Shown here: positions 51,382 to 61,279 of the stretch, piece after piece | Layout: every line of letters starts with the position of its first letter | How positions within the stretch are numbered: position 1 is the first letter of the stretch | Origin: Maribacter halichondriae | GTDB lineage: Bacteria > Bacteroidota > Bacteroidia > Flavobacteriales > Flavobacteriaceae | Length of the DNA stretch: 64,000 nt | Direction: 5' to 3' | NCBI RefSeq assembly: GCF_027474825.1 | Contig: NZ_CP107030.1 | Coordinates: forward strand, 3,724,001 to 3,788,000 | Notes under the pieces: generated by a model | What the model saw: the letters and a program-made list of their open reading frames with translations, nothing else | Databases searched by the model: none | Told to the model about the DNA's origin: nothing | Translations under genes and position numbers: made by a program

Positions 51382-51838
51382 ATGAAAAATATATTGCTTT
51401 TATTGATTTTGATACTGATGTCTTGCAACGGTCAAAAAAAGCCACGGGTGACAATAATACAATGAACAACGAAGCAAAAAATACAAGTCCATTAACACTT
51501 CTTTTAACAGATAATTACAGTGGAGCCGATAGTACCGAGACTTTGGTAGTAGAGGATGAAAAGGCATTGAGGAACTTTTTTCAAAAATCAATCGAACGCG
51601 AAAACCGGGATTACCAGTGCCAAAAGTGGATTTTTCTAAAGATCTGGTGATAATTCATTGTAGTGGCGAAGCAGTAAATGCTGTATTGTCCGAGCTATAT
51701 GTAAAACAGGAATCAGAAGATTCGGTTCATATAGCGATAAAAAAAATGGATAAAAAAGAAAACAGTACTGCAGCCATGAGTCCTTTTTCGGTTTATACCA
51801 TTCCCTTGACAAAAAAGAAAATTGTCATCGATAAATAG
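51382..51838 (+). CDS. Small lipoprotein of unknown function (two apparent frameshifts)
   Basis: The reconstructed protein has 152 residues: a lipoprotein signal (MKNILLLLILILMSCNGQ with lipobox cysteine 15), a short linker, and a compact domain. That domain contains LTLLLTDNYSGADSTETLVVEDEKALRNFFQ, NRTRKPGLPVPKVDFSKDLVIIHCSGEAVN and AMSPFSVYTIPLTKKKIVID. The frame breaks twice, at A7 51434-51440 and A5 51583-51587; one added A at each joins all three pieces. The ATG follows the bshA stop directly, so translation is probably coupled. I do not recognise the domain, and no catalytic motif is evident. Confidence 0.75.
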
Positions 51839-52287
51839 TCTACAATATTCTTCTTCAATCTGATGCTTTTTAAGATACTTTCGAATCATCAAAGGCATAC
51901 CTCCTGATATGTTTTGATTTTACCGTTAAAAGTCTTTTTTTGTCATTTGTCGAGGAGTGATGAATCCCATACTTCAAATTGCCCGTTTTGATCGATAAAG
52001 GGTAACTGAACAAAAAGGCCTCGAATCTAAAGCGTTGAAGCTATATAATTAGCGGAGGTCAGCATGTTCAAGTCTACTTCCATAAGGGTCTCAATCGCCC
52101 ATATTCTATAGTTCTATCGAAGAAAAATGCGCGGTGTTTCGACAACTCTATTGGGTACTGTTCAACCCTTTCAAATCGTTAGACGAGCAGGTTTTTGAGG
52201 TTGTATTTGGTCGAAATAACATTGATAGAGTCAAAAATTTATTCCCTAGACACATAACTTTGAAGCAGAAATTGATAAAATATAGCT
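51839..52287. other. Intergenic region before the CotH-family gene
   Basis: This 449-bp stretch has no frame with a believable protein on either strand. The text looks like decayed coding sequence or simple AT-rich spacer, but I could not match it to a family. A TAACTTTG at 52255-52262, 25 bp before the CotH-family ATG, fits the TAnnTTTG -7 box; no -33 TTG is visible at the right distance. Confidence 0.4.
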
Positions 52288-53757
52288 ATGAATTTTAGTA
52301 AACTACTTTGCTTCCTTATTGTCTTTTCATTCGTAATATCGTGTAAGAATGATGATTCGGCGATAGGCCCCCTAGAACCACCTAATAAAGAAGGAACATT
52401 GACGTTGACCACTTCAGTCGTGGTAGATAATGATAACAAGCTCATTCTATACAATGGAGGAGATGTAGCATTGAAAAATAATGTGGTTATCAATGAGACT
52501 ACCTATGCTTTGAACACCACCGATACCGATTTCATGGTGGGTAAGGCATATACCTTGACCATAGGTAACGATTCATATACATTTTATAGAACTCAATTAC
52601 CTGTTATAGATATTAATACGAATGGTGGTGAAATAATAGACCCCGATAAGATAGCTGCTGATTTTGTACTTTATGAGACTGATAAAGACCCTTTTGAGAG
52701 TATTATCGGTATTGAATTTAGGGGCGGCTTGTCTGTAACCTTTCCCAAAAAATCCTACGGTATCGAATTGTGGGAGGATACCGCTGGAACTACATTTAAT
52801 GAGTCCTTGTTGGGTATGCGCTCAGACGACGATTGGATTTTGGACGCCATGTACAATGAACCCGCAAAATTGAGGGATTTTGTATCACACGATCTGTGGT
52901 TAGACATGGCACGCTACCATTATAGTGCCCAAGAATCCGATATAACTTTCGGTATTAAGAGGCAATATGTCGAGATTTTTGTGAATGGTAAATATGGTGG
53001 TGTTTACTGGCTAGGTGAAAAGATAGACAGAAAACAATTGGGCCTTGAAAGATATGATTCAGGGATTAGGGGCGAATTGTACAAAGGCGATGATTGGGGA
53101 GAAGGTACTTTGTACAATAGCTTAGAACCATTCGATAATAATTCGCTGTTTTGGAGCGGTTTTGAAGCTGATTATCCTGATGATATCGGTGAGGTAGATT
53201 GGACCAATCTTCATGACTTTGTCGATTTTGTAATCAATGCCGATGATGCGACCTTCGATGCTGAAATGAATACCCGAATGGACGTGCCGAACCTTATTGA
53301 TTATTTTATATTTGTAAACATAATCTTCGCACAAGACAACCTTGGAAAGAACATTTTCACAGGCCGATACGATCAAGACGCACCCTATTTTCATGTAGCC
53401 TGGGATATGGATTCGAGTTGGGGTAACGATTTTATCGGCGATAGGGCGGACCCTGCTACATATCCACTCTTCAACGGCATGTACAGAAGACTTCAGGGCA
53501 ACAATGACTTTGTCACTGCCTTAAAAGCAAGATGGATGGAACTTCGAGGAAACCTTCTTAGCGACGCATCGCTTGAGGCGCGCTTTATTGCTGCACATAA
53601 TTACTTAAGTTCCAATGGAGTTTATGAGAGAGAGGCCATCGATGCCAATTTAATTCAAAAACCGTATGATCCAGCTGAAATAGATTTTATAACCGCATGG
53701 CTAAAAGAAAGAAATACATATTTAGATGGTTGGATAGCTATAAGTGAAACGCCATAG
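52288..53757 (+). CDS. CotH kinase family lipoprotein
   Basis: The 489-residue protein has a lipobox in FSFVISCKNDD, a small beta-rich N-terminal region (residues 35-110), then a CotH domain from about 125 to 480. Visible CotH features are GIEFRGGLSVTFPKKSYGIELW, LLGMRSDDDWILDAMYNEPAKLRDFVSHDLW, the YVEIFVNGKYGGVYWLGEKIDRKQLGL segment and FHVAWDMDSSWG with the metal-binding DMD. CotH proteins are atypical protein kinases known from Bacillus spores and fungal surfaces; in Bacteroidota they are secreted and of unknown target. It stands alone, with its own terminator 30 bp downstream. Confidence 0.9.
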   Translation: MNFSKLLCFLIVFSFVISCKNDDSAIGPLEPPNKEGTLTLTTSVVVDNDNKLILYNGGDVALKNNVVINETTYALNTTDTDFMVGKAYTLTIGNDSYTFYRTQLPVIDINTNGGEIIDPDKIAADFVLYETDKDPFESIIGIEFRGGLSVTFPKKSYGIELWEDTAGTTFNESLLGMRSDDDWILDAMYNEPAKLRDFVSHDLWLDMARYHYSAQESDITFGIKRQYVEIFVNGKYGGVYWLGEKIDRKQLGLERYDSGIRGELYKGDDWGEGTLYNSLEPFDNNSLFWSGFEADYPDDIGEVDWTNLHDFVDFVINADDATFDAEMNTRMDVPNLIDYFIFVNIIFAQDNLGKNIFTGRYDQDAPYFHVAWDMDSSWGNDFIGDRADPATYPLFNGMYRRLQGNNDFVTALKARWMELRGNLLSDASLEARFIAAHNYLSSNGVYEREAIDANLIQKPYDPAEIDFITAWLKERNTYLDGWIAISETP

Positions 53758-53787
53758 GCCAATATTAATAAGAATCGAATCAAATCA

Positions 53788-53818
53788 AGACCCAAGTTTT
53801 ACACTTGGGTCTTTTTTT
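53788..53818 (+). terminator. Rho-independent terminator after the CotH-family gene
   Basis: A perfect 10-bp stem AGACCCAAGT/ACTTGGGTCT with a 5-nt loop leads into seven T residues, about 30 bp past the stop codon. Confidence 0.93.
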
Positions 53819-53870
53819 GTCGATTTTTCCTGTTGATACGTCGGGGAATCCTACAACCTATCGAGAAAAA

Positions 53871-53909
53871 TTACAGTTCAAAGTACTTTATTGGTGTAAT
53901 GAACTGTAA
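53871..53909. promoter_or_regulatory. Widely spaced 10-bp inverted repeat upstream of the ompA-like gene
   Basis: TTACAGTTCA (53871-53880) and TGAACTGTAA (53900-53909) are exact complements with a 19-bp spacer, so the half-sites start 29 bp apart, close to three helix turns. The pair lies 42-81 bp upstream of the OmpA-family ATG, within the likely promoter. An operator for a dimeric or tetrameric regulator is possible; the regulator is not in the window. Confidence 0.5.
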
Positions 53910-53951
53910 ATCATAATTTTACAGCCTACTAGTCCTTAAATCTTATAACCT

Positions 53952-55130
53952 ATGAAAAAAATTACGCTATGTGTATTGGTATTGGCACTTATGGCCATAA
54001 TACCTATCTACGCTCAAGAAATGCCCGTTCTTACTTCAAAAGACAGTATCGTAGAAAGCTCTTGGATTATCGGTCTTGGCTATAATATTGTGGACGATTC
54101 AGGGGATGTTTTCGATGAATTATTGTCGGTAGATTCACAGTGGAATGTGCTGCCTTATCCATCTAGATTGAGTATTGGGAAATATTTCAAGAACGGAATC
54201 GGCTTAGAAGCCATCGGTTCGTTTAATACATATAAAGAAGGTAAAATCATAGATGGTGCCGTAAACACTGAGAAAAACAATTATTTCTCCGTTGATTCCC
54301 GAGTGACCTATGATTTGAACAAACTCATAGGCCAAACCGCTTGGTTCGACCCCTATGTAGGTGGTGGTATCGGCTTCACCGATGCCAATGACCAACACCG
54401 AGCGACCTATAATGCAGTTGTAGGTTTCAGAACATGGATCAGCGATACTTGGGGCTTGGATTTTAGTTCGACCGGCAAGTGGGCTATAGGTGATAATGGA
54501 GCCACGAACCACATACAACATGCTGCAGGCGTTGTCTACCAATTTGGGGTAGAAAAGGGATTATCGAAAAAGGGTGCCGAGAAATTAGCACTTATCAATG
54601 CTATGGAAAAAGAACGGCAACGTGTTCAAGATTCTATTGCTGCCGCTGACCGCGCTAGGGAAGATACCGCTTTAGCGGAACGTTTGGCCAAAGAAAAAGA
54701 GCAGGCCAGATTGGCTGCGGCCGAACAAGCAAAAATCGAAGCCGAAAATGCAAGAAAACGTCAAATAGAACAAAAAATTGAGGCGCTCGGATACGTTTAC
54801 TTCGATTTGAACTCGTCTTACCTTGGTAAACAATCTAAAGCAGTACTGGATTCCCTTTCGACAATACTTTCTGAAACGGTTGATTTACAGTTGGAAATAA
54901 CATCGCATACTGATTCACGTGGAAGTTCGGAATACAACAAATGGCTGTCGGAAAGACGGGTCAAAAACACCATGGAATACCTTGTAAAAAAAGGAATAGA
55001 AGCCGATAGATTGAGCAGTAAGGCTTTTGGAGAAGATAATTTACTTAATGAATGTAGTGATGGCGTCAGGTGTTCTGAAGAAAAGCATAAAATAAATAGA
55101 AGATCGGAGTTCAAGGCCTTGTTCAAGTAG
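53952..55130 (+). CDS. OmpA-family outer-membrane protein (barrel plus peptidoglycan-binding domain)
   Basis: The 392-residue protein has a signal peptide (LCVLVLALMAIIPIYA) and an N-terminal barrel-like region (residues 35-200, with WIIGLGYNIVDDSGD and GGGIGFTDANDQHRATYNAVVGFRTW). A charged helical linker rich in Ala/Glu/Arg follows (200-280), then a C-terminal OmpA domain. The OmpA domain has YFDLNSSYLGKQSKAVLDSL, LEITSHTDSRGSSEYNKWLSERRVKNTMEYLVKKGI and NRRSEFKAL, which bind diaminopimelate of peptidoglycan. It tethers the outer membrane to the wall. A cysteine pair (ECSDGVRCSEE) in the last loop is typical of the Bacteroidota version. It stands alone, preceded by the spaced inverted repeat. 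Confidence 0.93.
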   Translation: MKKITLCVLVLALMAIIPIYAQEMPVLTSKDSIVESSWIIGLGYNIVDDSGDVFDELLSVDSQWNVLPYPSRLSIGKYFKNGIGLEAIGSFNTYKEGKIIDGAVNTEKNNYFSVDSRVTYDLNKLIGQTAWFDPYVGGGIGFTDANDQHRATYNAVVGFRTWISDTWGLDFSSTGKWAIGDNGATNHIQHAAGVVYQFGVEKGLSKKGAEKLALINAMEKERQRVQDSIAAADRAREDTALAERLAKEKEQARLAAAEQAKIEAENARKRQIEQKIEALGYVYFDLNSSYLGKQSKAVLDSLSTILSETVDLQLEITSHTDSRGSSEYNKWLSERRVKNTMEYLVKKGIEADRLSSKAFGEDNLLNECSDGVRCSEEKHKINRRSEFKALFK

Positions 55131-55355
55131 TCTAAATCGATTGTTTTAGATTGAGTCCTATGCTATTGAACTTAGAAATACAATGTAATAATTAGCGGGT
55201 AAGAATAATCCAAATTACATTCATAAGCATGAAAATACTGGCAAGTTATCTATCTTTGTCCTACGACCAAGACCAAACTTGTTTTTCGCAATAAAGAATT
55301 ACATAAAACGTTTATAGTAGGTAAGAATAAATTAATCATCAAATAAAAAGTAAAA

Positions 55356-56414
55356 ATGAAAAAAGTCTTAGTTTTAGGTGGCGGAGGATTTATAGGAGGT
55401 CATCTTGCACACAGATTGAAGAACGAAGGTTGCTGGGTGCGGGTGGTCGATATAAAAGAGAAGCATGAATTTTGGAATGAGGAGGACATCTGTCATGAAT
55501 ATGTTGAAGGAGATTTACGTGATCCCCAGTTGGTATCCCGTGTGTTCATGACCCCCGACCAAAAATCGGAGCAAGACAAAGAAAATTCATTTGACGAAGT
55601 ATATCAATTGGCTGCTGATATGGGTGGTGCTGGTTATATCTTTACTGGCGAGAATGACGCGAATGTAATGCATAGTTCGGCAGTTATAAACCTTAATTCG
55701 GCTTTAGAGGCGACTAAGAAAGGTGTAAAGAAAATCTTTTACTCTTCTTCCGCTTGTATGTATCCAGAACATAACCAGTTAGATTCTGATAACCCTAATT
55801 GTGAGGAAAGTTCAGCATATCCGGCCAATCCTGATTCGGAATATGGATGGGAGAAACTTTTTAGCGAGCGTCTATTTTTGGCATTCAACAGAAATTACGA
55901 GCTCGATGTTAGAGTGGCCAGGTTTCATAATATATTCGGTCCTATGGGAACATGGACCGGTGGGAAGGAGAAAGCCCCTGCCGCTATGTGCAGAAAGGCT
56001 GCCGAGACTCCGAATCACGGTGAAATAGAGGTTTGGGGCGATGGCTTGCAAACAAGGTCTTTTCTCTATATCGACGATTGTGTTGAGGCGGTGCTCAGGT
56101 TCATGCGTCAAAAAGAATTTTTAGGACCGGTAAATATCGGTTCTGAAGAGATGGTCACCATCAACGAACTTGCTCAAATGGCCATTGATTTGTCAGGAAA
56201 AGATATCAGTATCAATAATTTGGGTGGACAAGAATTCTTTGATAAATATGGATTTAAATGTCCGACAGGAGTTAGAGGAAGAAATTCGGACAACAAATTG
56301 TACAAAGAAAAAATGGGATGGGAACCCTCCCAGCCACTAGTAGAAGGGCTTTCCGAAACATTCAAATGGATTAACGAACAAGTTAAGTCAACAAGTACGG
56401 CCAATGTAGGTTAA
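55356..56414 (+). CDS. NAD-dependent epimerase, GDP-mannose 3,5-epimerase-like
   Basis: This 352-residue extended short-chain dehydrogenase has the NAD motif VLVLGGGGFIGGHLA, the characteristic DMGGAGYIF stretch, the catalytic segment YSSSACMYPEH and the YxxxK motif in YGWEKLFSERL. The substrate-binding region has RFHNIFGPMGTW, GGKEKAPAAMCRK and the C-terminal LVEGLSETFKWI. The combination matches GDP-D-mannose 3',5'-epimerase proteins, which make GDP-L-galactose or GDP-L-gulose. In a bacterium beside glycosyltransferases it probably supplies an unusual L-sugar to exopolysaccharide. A strong terminator follows. Exact sugar specificity is inferred. Confidence 0.85.
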   Translation: MKKVLVLGGGGFIGGHLAHRLKNEGCWVRVVDIKEKHEFWNEEDICHEYVEGDLRDPQLVSRVFMTPDQKSEQDKENSFDEVYQLAADMGGAGYIFTGENDANVMHSSAVINLNSALEATKKGVKKIFYSSSACMYPEHNQLDSDNPNCEESSAYPANPDSEYGWEKLFSERLFLAFNRNYELDVRVARFHNIFGPMGTWTGGKEKAPAAMCRKAAETPNHGEIEVWGDGLQTRSFLYIDDCVEAVLRFMRQKEFLGPVNIGSEEMVTINELAQMAIDLSGKDISINNLGGQEFFDKYGFKCPTGVRGRNSDNKLYKEKMGWEPSQPLVEGLSETFKWINEQVKSTSTANVG

Positions 56415-56919
56415 TCTTTCATGCTAATTCATCCTAAAGTTTGGCTGATATGAACATCTATAGTTGGCAAATCATTTAGAAAAAGGGAATGAAAAAAGCC
56501 GAGGTATATACCTCGGCTTTTTTTGTCTAATTCTAAAATTTATGTATTGTTTGAAAAGGTAATCGAATACTATAATTTTTATGGTATTTGAAGACAAAAG
56601 GATGCAATGGAGCAGTTTCAATTTCTCTTAAATTACCGGTTGAGTTTAATTTTTCGAATTCTCTTGGTACTTGAAACAATGACCTGTGCTTAATTTAGGG
56701 GAGTGCTTGTTTGGAAATCGTAAACACTATTCCATTTTATACCTTCAGCGTCCGCGCTAAGGTACTTTCTTTGAAGTAGGGGTAGAATGTGTCGTTGGAT
56801 AGAGAAGTACTAAGAATCAATAGGCATATGTCGTTCTTCAAAAAAAATGTTTCAATAGTACTATCTATGTATTTAGAATAGTAATCAAAATCTTGAAGGA
56901 CCTTGTTACAAATAAATAA
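56415..56919. other. Intergenic region between epimerase and sugar transferase
   Basis: This 505-bp gap between convergent genes holds the terminator at 56492-56524 and otherwise AT-rich sequence. Frames open here are short and lack known motifs; I see no RNA gene. Confidence 0.5.
56492..56524 (+). terminator. Terminator after the epimerase gene
   Basis: GCCGAGGTATATACCTCGGC is a perfect palindrome flanked by six A before and seven T after, so it could terminate from either side. It is about 80 bp past the epimerase stop. Confidence 0.92.
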
Positions 56920-58295
56920 TTATACCCCTCTAGAAAATAATATGGTAGTGAAAGTCTTGAAGATAATGCGCAGGTCCAAAGCAATGGACCTACTTTTAAT
57001 ATAGTAAAGATCGTATTCGAGTTTTCGTATGGAGTCCTCGAGATTTTCCCCATATTTATATTTTACCTGCGCCCAACCGGTAATACCAGGTTTGATCAAA
57101 TGTCTAATATTATAATAGGGTGTAATTTCATTTAATTTATCGACAAAGACTTTTCTTTCGGGCCGTGGACCTATAAAGTGCATTTCTCCCTTGATGACCG
57201 AAATAATCTGGGGAGTTCATCCAAACGGAACATTCGAAGTACCTTGCCAAAAGGAGTAATTCTCGCATCGTTCTTAGACGCCATTTTTGCACCTGCTTTT
57301 TCAGCGTCTACGACCATAGATCTGAATTTATAGATTTCGAATTCCTTCCCGTATTGTCCGACCCTTTTTTGTTTATAGAAAAGAGGCCCTCTGTTAAAAA
57401 ACAGATTGAAGAAAAACACGAACGGGGTAACCAACAAAAAAATCAATCCTACGAACAATGAAAGAAAGAAATTGACAGTAAAACTAAATATTCGTGATAA
57501 ATACCGTACTCGCGTATGTTGCAGTTGTAAAATCTCCGCACAGCTTTCGTTTGCGTTGTGCGAAACAATAGGAAGGGCCTCATATATGTTCTCGTAGAAC
57601 GAGGTAAATGTGACGACTTCCTTCCCGGCAAGTAGTACTTCAAGCATCGACTTCTCGATTATCTTTGGTAACGGTCTAGACGTATCTGTATCAATAATCC
57701 ACGAGTCTACTCGCTCGTTCAATGCCTCGAGTTTTTCCTCGGTAAGATCGCCGGTATTTTCGATATCAATGACTTCCTCTACATGGTAAAAAGTATGGAT
57801 ACCGAATCCGTTGATTATCTCAACATCCTTTTCCCAGTCATTACCAAGTGATTTATTGTATAAGTAAAGTACTTGCTTCGTCGTCGAAATAAATTTGAAG
57901 ACATAAACAAAAAAATTACGCCATAACAGGATAGCCGTCGGGGTCAAGAAAAGAAATAGCAACAAATTGCTACGCCAGAAACTCATATCGAAGAGAATCA
58001 CGGCACCCAGAATTTCTGTAAAAATGTACAGGGTAGTAATCACAAGCCCCTTCATGACCATGTTTACGGTATATCTGGAATCATTGGCCAAATAGTAAAA
58101 ATTCAGTACATAGGCCAAAAAGAAATAGGCGAACAACCCTAGTGAAAACAATGTTGCCATAGAGACCAATGAACTGTAGGCCATGTCTATGACATGTTTC
58201 AAGAAGAAATAGAGTGAAAGACAAACGATGATAAGGTCGCCTAATACAAGAATAATCTTTCTCTCGGGAATATTTAATTTAGAGCGTCCGGTCAT
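56920..58295 (-). CDS. Initiating exopolysaccharide sugar transferase (WcaJ/polyprenyl glycosylphosphotransferase; one apparent frameshift)
   Basis: The reconstructed 458-residue protein moves a sugar-1-phosphate onto undecaprenyl phosphate to start polysaccharide synthesis. It has about five N-terminal membrane helices (residues 10-130), a nucleotide-binding-like middle, and the C-terminal bacterial sugar-transferase domain. That domain has NRGPLFYKQKRVGQYGKEFEIYKFRSMVVDAE, LRMFRLDELPQII, GEMHFIGPRPE and KPGITGWAQVKYKYGE. The frame breaks at G4 57210-57213 (C4 on the coding strand); one added C turns LPRLF into LPQIISVIKGEMHFIGPRP. It closes the visible exopolysaccharide cluster on the minus strand. 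Sugar specificity is not evident. Confidence 0.9.
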
Positions 58296-58495
58296 AGGGG
58301 GCGGTTAGCTAAGCAGGTATAAAAATAGGGGTTATTGACAAAAATAATCAATCAACAGGACAAAATTAGACAAACCTAGATAAAACATAGCCAAACTACT
58401 GGTTACTAGGTGTTTTAAAACATTTTAAGATTTTAGCAAATTTCTTCTAAAGAGAAAAATGTAGTGTTCGTCGGACACAAACCTATGGCATGGCG

Positions 58496-59246
58496 TTAAA
58501 AGTATTGTTTGATTTTAGGAACCAATCTAGCTAATGGATAAAACGGTGATACGGAAATATCGTTCTTTTTAAAAGCTTCAATACACTCTCTGTTACCTTT
58601 GTAGTTGTTTTTCAAAGACTTGTTGCTTTCACCTCCGACGCGCATACGCACCAATGTTTCATCAAGATAACTTGAACTAACTTTATGTTTTTCTAGAAAC
58701 CGTAGCATCAGCTCAAAGTCAGCGGCTATCCTAAAGTCCTCATCAAAATAACCATAAGAATCATAAACTGATTTTTTGACAAAAAAACTAGGGTGCGCTG
58801 GATGCCAACCATTTCGAAATCCCTTTTTTTGGGTTATACTCGCCGGTCACCCATTTTCTTTTTACAATATCGGTATTTTCTTGGGCCACATAGTAGAGGT
58901 TACCGTGCAGGGTATCGGTACCGTCCTTCTCCATGGCAGCCACTACCTTTGCGATTACGTCGTTAGAATTGTAAAAATCGTCCGAATTCAAGATTCCGAT
59001 GATGTCACCGGTGGCCAGTTTGAGACCTTTGTTCATCGCGTTGTAAATGCCTTTGTCCGGTTCAGAAATCAGTTTCTCGACCCTGTTCGGCATTCCTTTA
59101 ATAATTTCGACGGTATTGTCCTTTGAAGCACCATCGATAATGATATGCTCGATATTGGCATATGTTTGCTCATGAATACTCGATATGCAATCGGCTATGA
59201 ATTCAGAACTGTTATAGGTGGCTGTTACAATACTAACTTTTTTCAT
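58496..59246 (-). CDS. Family 2 glycosyltransferase (one apparent frameshift)
   Basis: The reconstructed 249-residue protein is a GT-A enzyme with the start KKVSIVTATYNSSEFIADCISSI, the substrate loop EHIIIDGASKDNTVEII, KGIYNAMNKGLKLATGDIIGILNSDDFY with the DxD-type SDD, and the acceptor part FRNGWHPAHPSFFVKKSVYDSYGYFDEDFRIAADFELMLRFL. Here the frame breaks because of an extra base in the T7 run 58824-58830 (A7 on the coding strand); removing one base gives NPKKGFRNGWHPAHPSF. This is the only break in the window that needs a deletion and not an insertion. It lies 29 bp beyond the carbamoyltransferase gene, in the same direction. Confidence 0.88.
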
Positions 59247-59275
59247 TCGATTTTAACCTGTAGATTTTTATGCTA

Positions 59276-60991
59276 CTATCTTTCGATTACAATATTCTCT
59301 AGCACCAATACATCCATTTGGGTACGTGCAAAGCAATCGTAGGCTTCGGCCGGCGTATTTACAATGGGCTCATTTTCGTTGAAAGATGTGTTCAAAAGTA
59401 TCGGCACACCAGTCTTCTTTCGAAAAGCTTCTATCAACCCATAGTAACGTGGGGAGACCTCTTTATCGACACTCTGTAATCTTCCCGTACCATCTACATG
59501 GGTAACCGCAGGTATCTTCGAATGTTTTTCGATTTTAATGGGAAAAACCTTTTCCATAAAAGGAACTTCATCATTATACTCGAAATACTCTTCAACATAT
59601 TCCTTTAGAATAGAGGGGGCAAAAGGTCTAAAACTTTCACGCCTCTTAATTTTAAGGTTTAAAAGTTCTTTCGCCTGGTCGTTTCTTGGATCCGCTATAA
59701 TCGAACGATGACCTAGGGCACGGGGCCCGAATTCGGCCCTTCCTTGAAACCACCCGACAACACTGGGCACGATGAGTTTGTCGCTTATGTAGTCGAACAG
59801 TTCTTCATCCTCCATTTTCTTGTAGGAAATATCGTTTTCTTTTAAAAACGCCTCAATTTCTTCATTTGTAAACGATGACCCCGTACTCGCCGATTTTATT
59901 GCGGAAGTTCGTGGCATATTCAAATTATCATGATAATGGTACAGTGCCGATCCCATTGAGATGCCGGCATCGTGACCCGCTGAGGGTATATAAAGATTTT
60001 CAAAAGTGGTATTGGCAATAATTTTTCCGTTTGCCACTGAATTCTGGGCGACTCCGCCAGCGATGCAAACATTTTTACAGCCGGTTCTTTTTTGGAGATG
60101 GTTCAACATATGAAAGATGACCTTTTCGGTAAATACTTGAACCGATTTGGCCAAATCTTTATGATATTGAGTAAGCTCTTCACCCTTCTTTCTAGGTGCA
60201 CCGAACTCTTTGGCAAATTTTTCCGAGAAAAAAGGTGGAGATACTGGTTGATTGTTATCGTAACGTACTTTGATTGCATCAAAATAAGAGTTATCCCAAG
60301 ACCAAAGACCATCATCTTTCAATTTTACGATTTTCATGATCTTATCGACATACTTGGCCTCACCATAGGGGGCAAGCCCCATGACCTTATACTCATCGCC
60401 GTAATGAGGAAATCCTAGAAAGTGTGTGAAAGCGGTATAAATGAACCCCAGTGAGACAGGAAAGTCTATTGAATCCAAAACCTCTATTTTATTTCCCTTA
60501 CCGTGGGCAAGCATTGTAGTCGTGAAATCACCTGATCCATCGATTGAGATGATTGCTGATTCTTCATAGGGCGATGCAAAAAAGGCAGATGCCAAATGCG
60601 CCCTATGGTGTTCAATGTGCCTGAATTTTTTTTCGATTTCCTCTTTTGAAATTTCAAAAGCTTGTTCGAACTCTTCGGCCATAGAGGTGATTTTTTCTCT
60701 ATTTTCCCACCGATCTTTTACAAGGGCCGTGCTTTTTACGGGGTTTTTAAGCACATACATCATCTTATTTTTCATCTTGGCCTTTGGATCTCGCCCAATG
60801 GTGATATGATCCACATCAACTAACGTTGCGCCTGCCTCTTTAAGGCAAAAGCGTACTGCCTGCTCTGGAAAGCCTGCCCAGTGTTTTATTCTGGTAAAAC
60901 GTTCTTCTTCAGTGGCGGCAATGAGCTTTCCGTCTACGAATATAGCGGCCGATGAATCTGCATGGTGGGTATTAAGTCCGAGTATTATCAT
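59276..60991 (-). CDS. Carbamoyltransferase, NodU/CmcH/TobZ family
   Basis: This 571-residue enzyme would transfer a carbamoyl group from carbamoyl phosphate, through carbamoyl-adenylate, to a hydroxyl of a sugar. The N-terminal ASKHA-like part has IILGLNTHHADSSAAIF, ATEEERFTRIKHW, the metal-binding HHRAH motif at residues 128-132, and SIDGSGDFTTT. The C-terminal YrdC-like part has GWFQGRAEFGPRALGHRSIIADPR and VPILLNTSFNENEPIVNTP. Length is normal. It is 29 bp upstream of the GT2 gene and probably co-transcribed. In this exopolysaccharide setting it most likely carbamoylates a polysaccharide residue. The acceptor sugar is unknown. Confidence 0.93.
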   Translation of the reverse strand: MIILGLNTHHADSSAAIFVDGKLIAATEEERFTRIKHWAGFPEQAVRFCLKEAGATLVDVDHITIGRDPKAKMKNKMMYVLKNPVKSTALVKDRWENREKITSMAEEFEQAFEISKEEIEKKFRHIEHHRAHLASAFFASPYEESAIISIDGSGDFTTTMLAHGKGNKIEVLDSIDFPVSLGFIYTAFTHFLGFPHYGDEYKVMGLAPYGEAKYVDKIMKIVKLKDDGLWSWDNSYFDAIKVRYDNNQPVSPPFFSEKFAKEFGAPRKKGEELTQYHKDLAKSVQVFTEKVIFHMLNHLQKRTGCKNVCIAGGVAQNSVANGKIIANTTFENLYIPSAGHDAGISMGSALYHYHDNLNMPRTSAIKSASTGSSFTNEEIEAFLKENDISYKKMEDEELFDYISDKLIVPSVVGWFQGRAEFGPRALGHRSIIADPRNDQAKELLNLKIKRRESFRPFAPSILKEYVEEYFEYNDEVPFMEKVFPIKIEKHSKIPAVTHVDGTGRLQSVDKEVSPRYYGLIEAFRKKTGVPILLNTSFNENEPIVNTPAEAYDCFARTQMDVLVLENIVIER

Positions 60992-61279
60992 TTACTTTGT
61001 TTTGGTTGTTGTGTTTAAAAAAAAATTTGAGGCCGCAAAATAATGCCTAAATTTTGGATTTTGAATTATGAAATTGTTGAATTGTACTGATTACTGGTTC
61101 AATTGTTAATTTGTAAAGCATTGAATTACAATAGTACTAAGCTGATTTACAGATTTTTGCTATGTTTTTCAATGGATTACGTTGTTTAACGACATTAGTT
61201 TAAACTTGATTTTTGTGTTTTTATTTTGTGATTGCAGAATAATCGACATTCAATGTATAACCGTGAAGGATAATGCATT

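Noticed and set aside
51839..52287. Transposase remnant before the CotH-family gene
   Set aside because: Some short peptides looked degenerate, but no DDE motif, inverted ends or family match could be supported.
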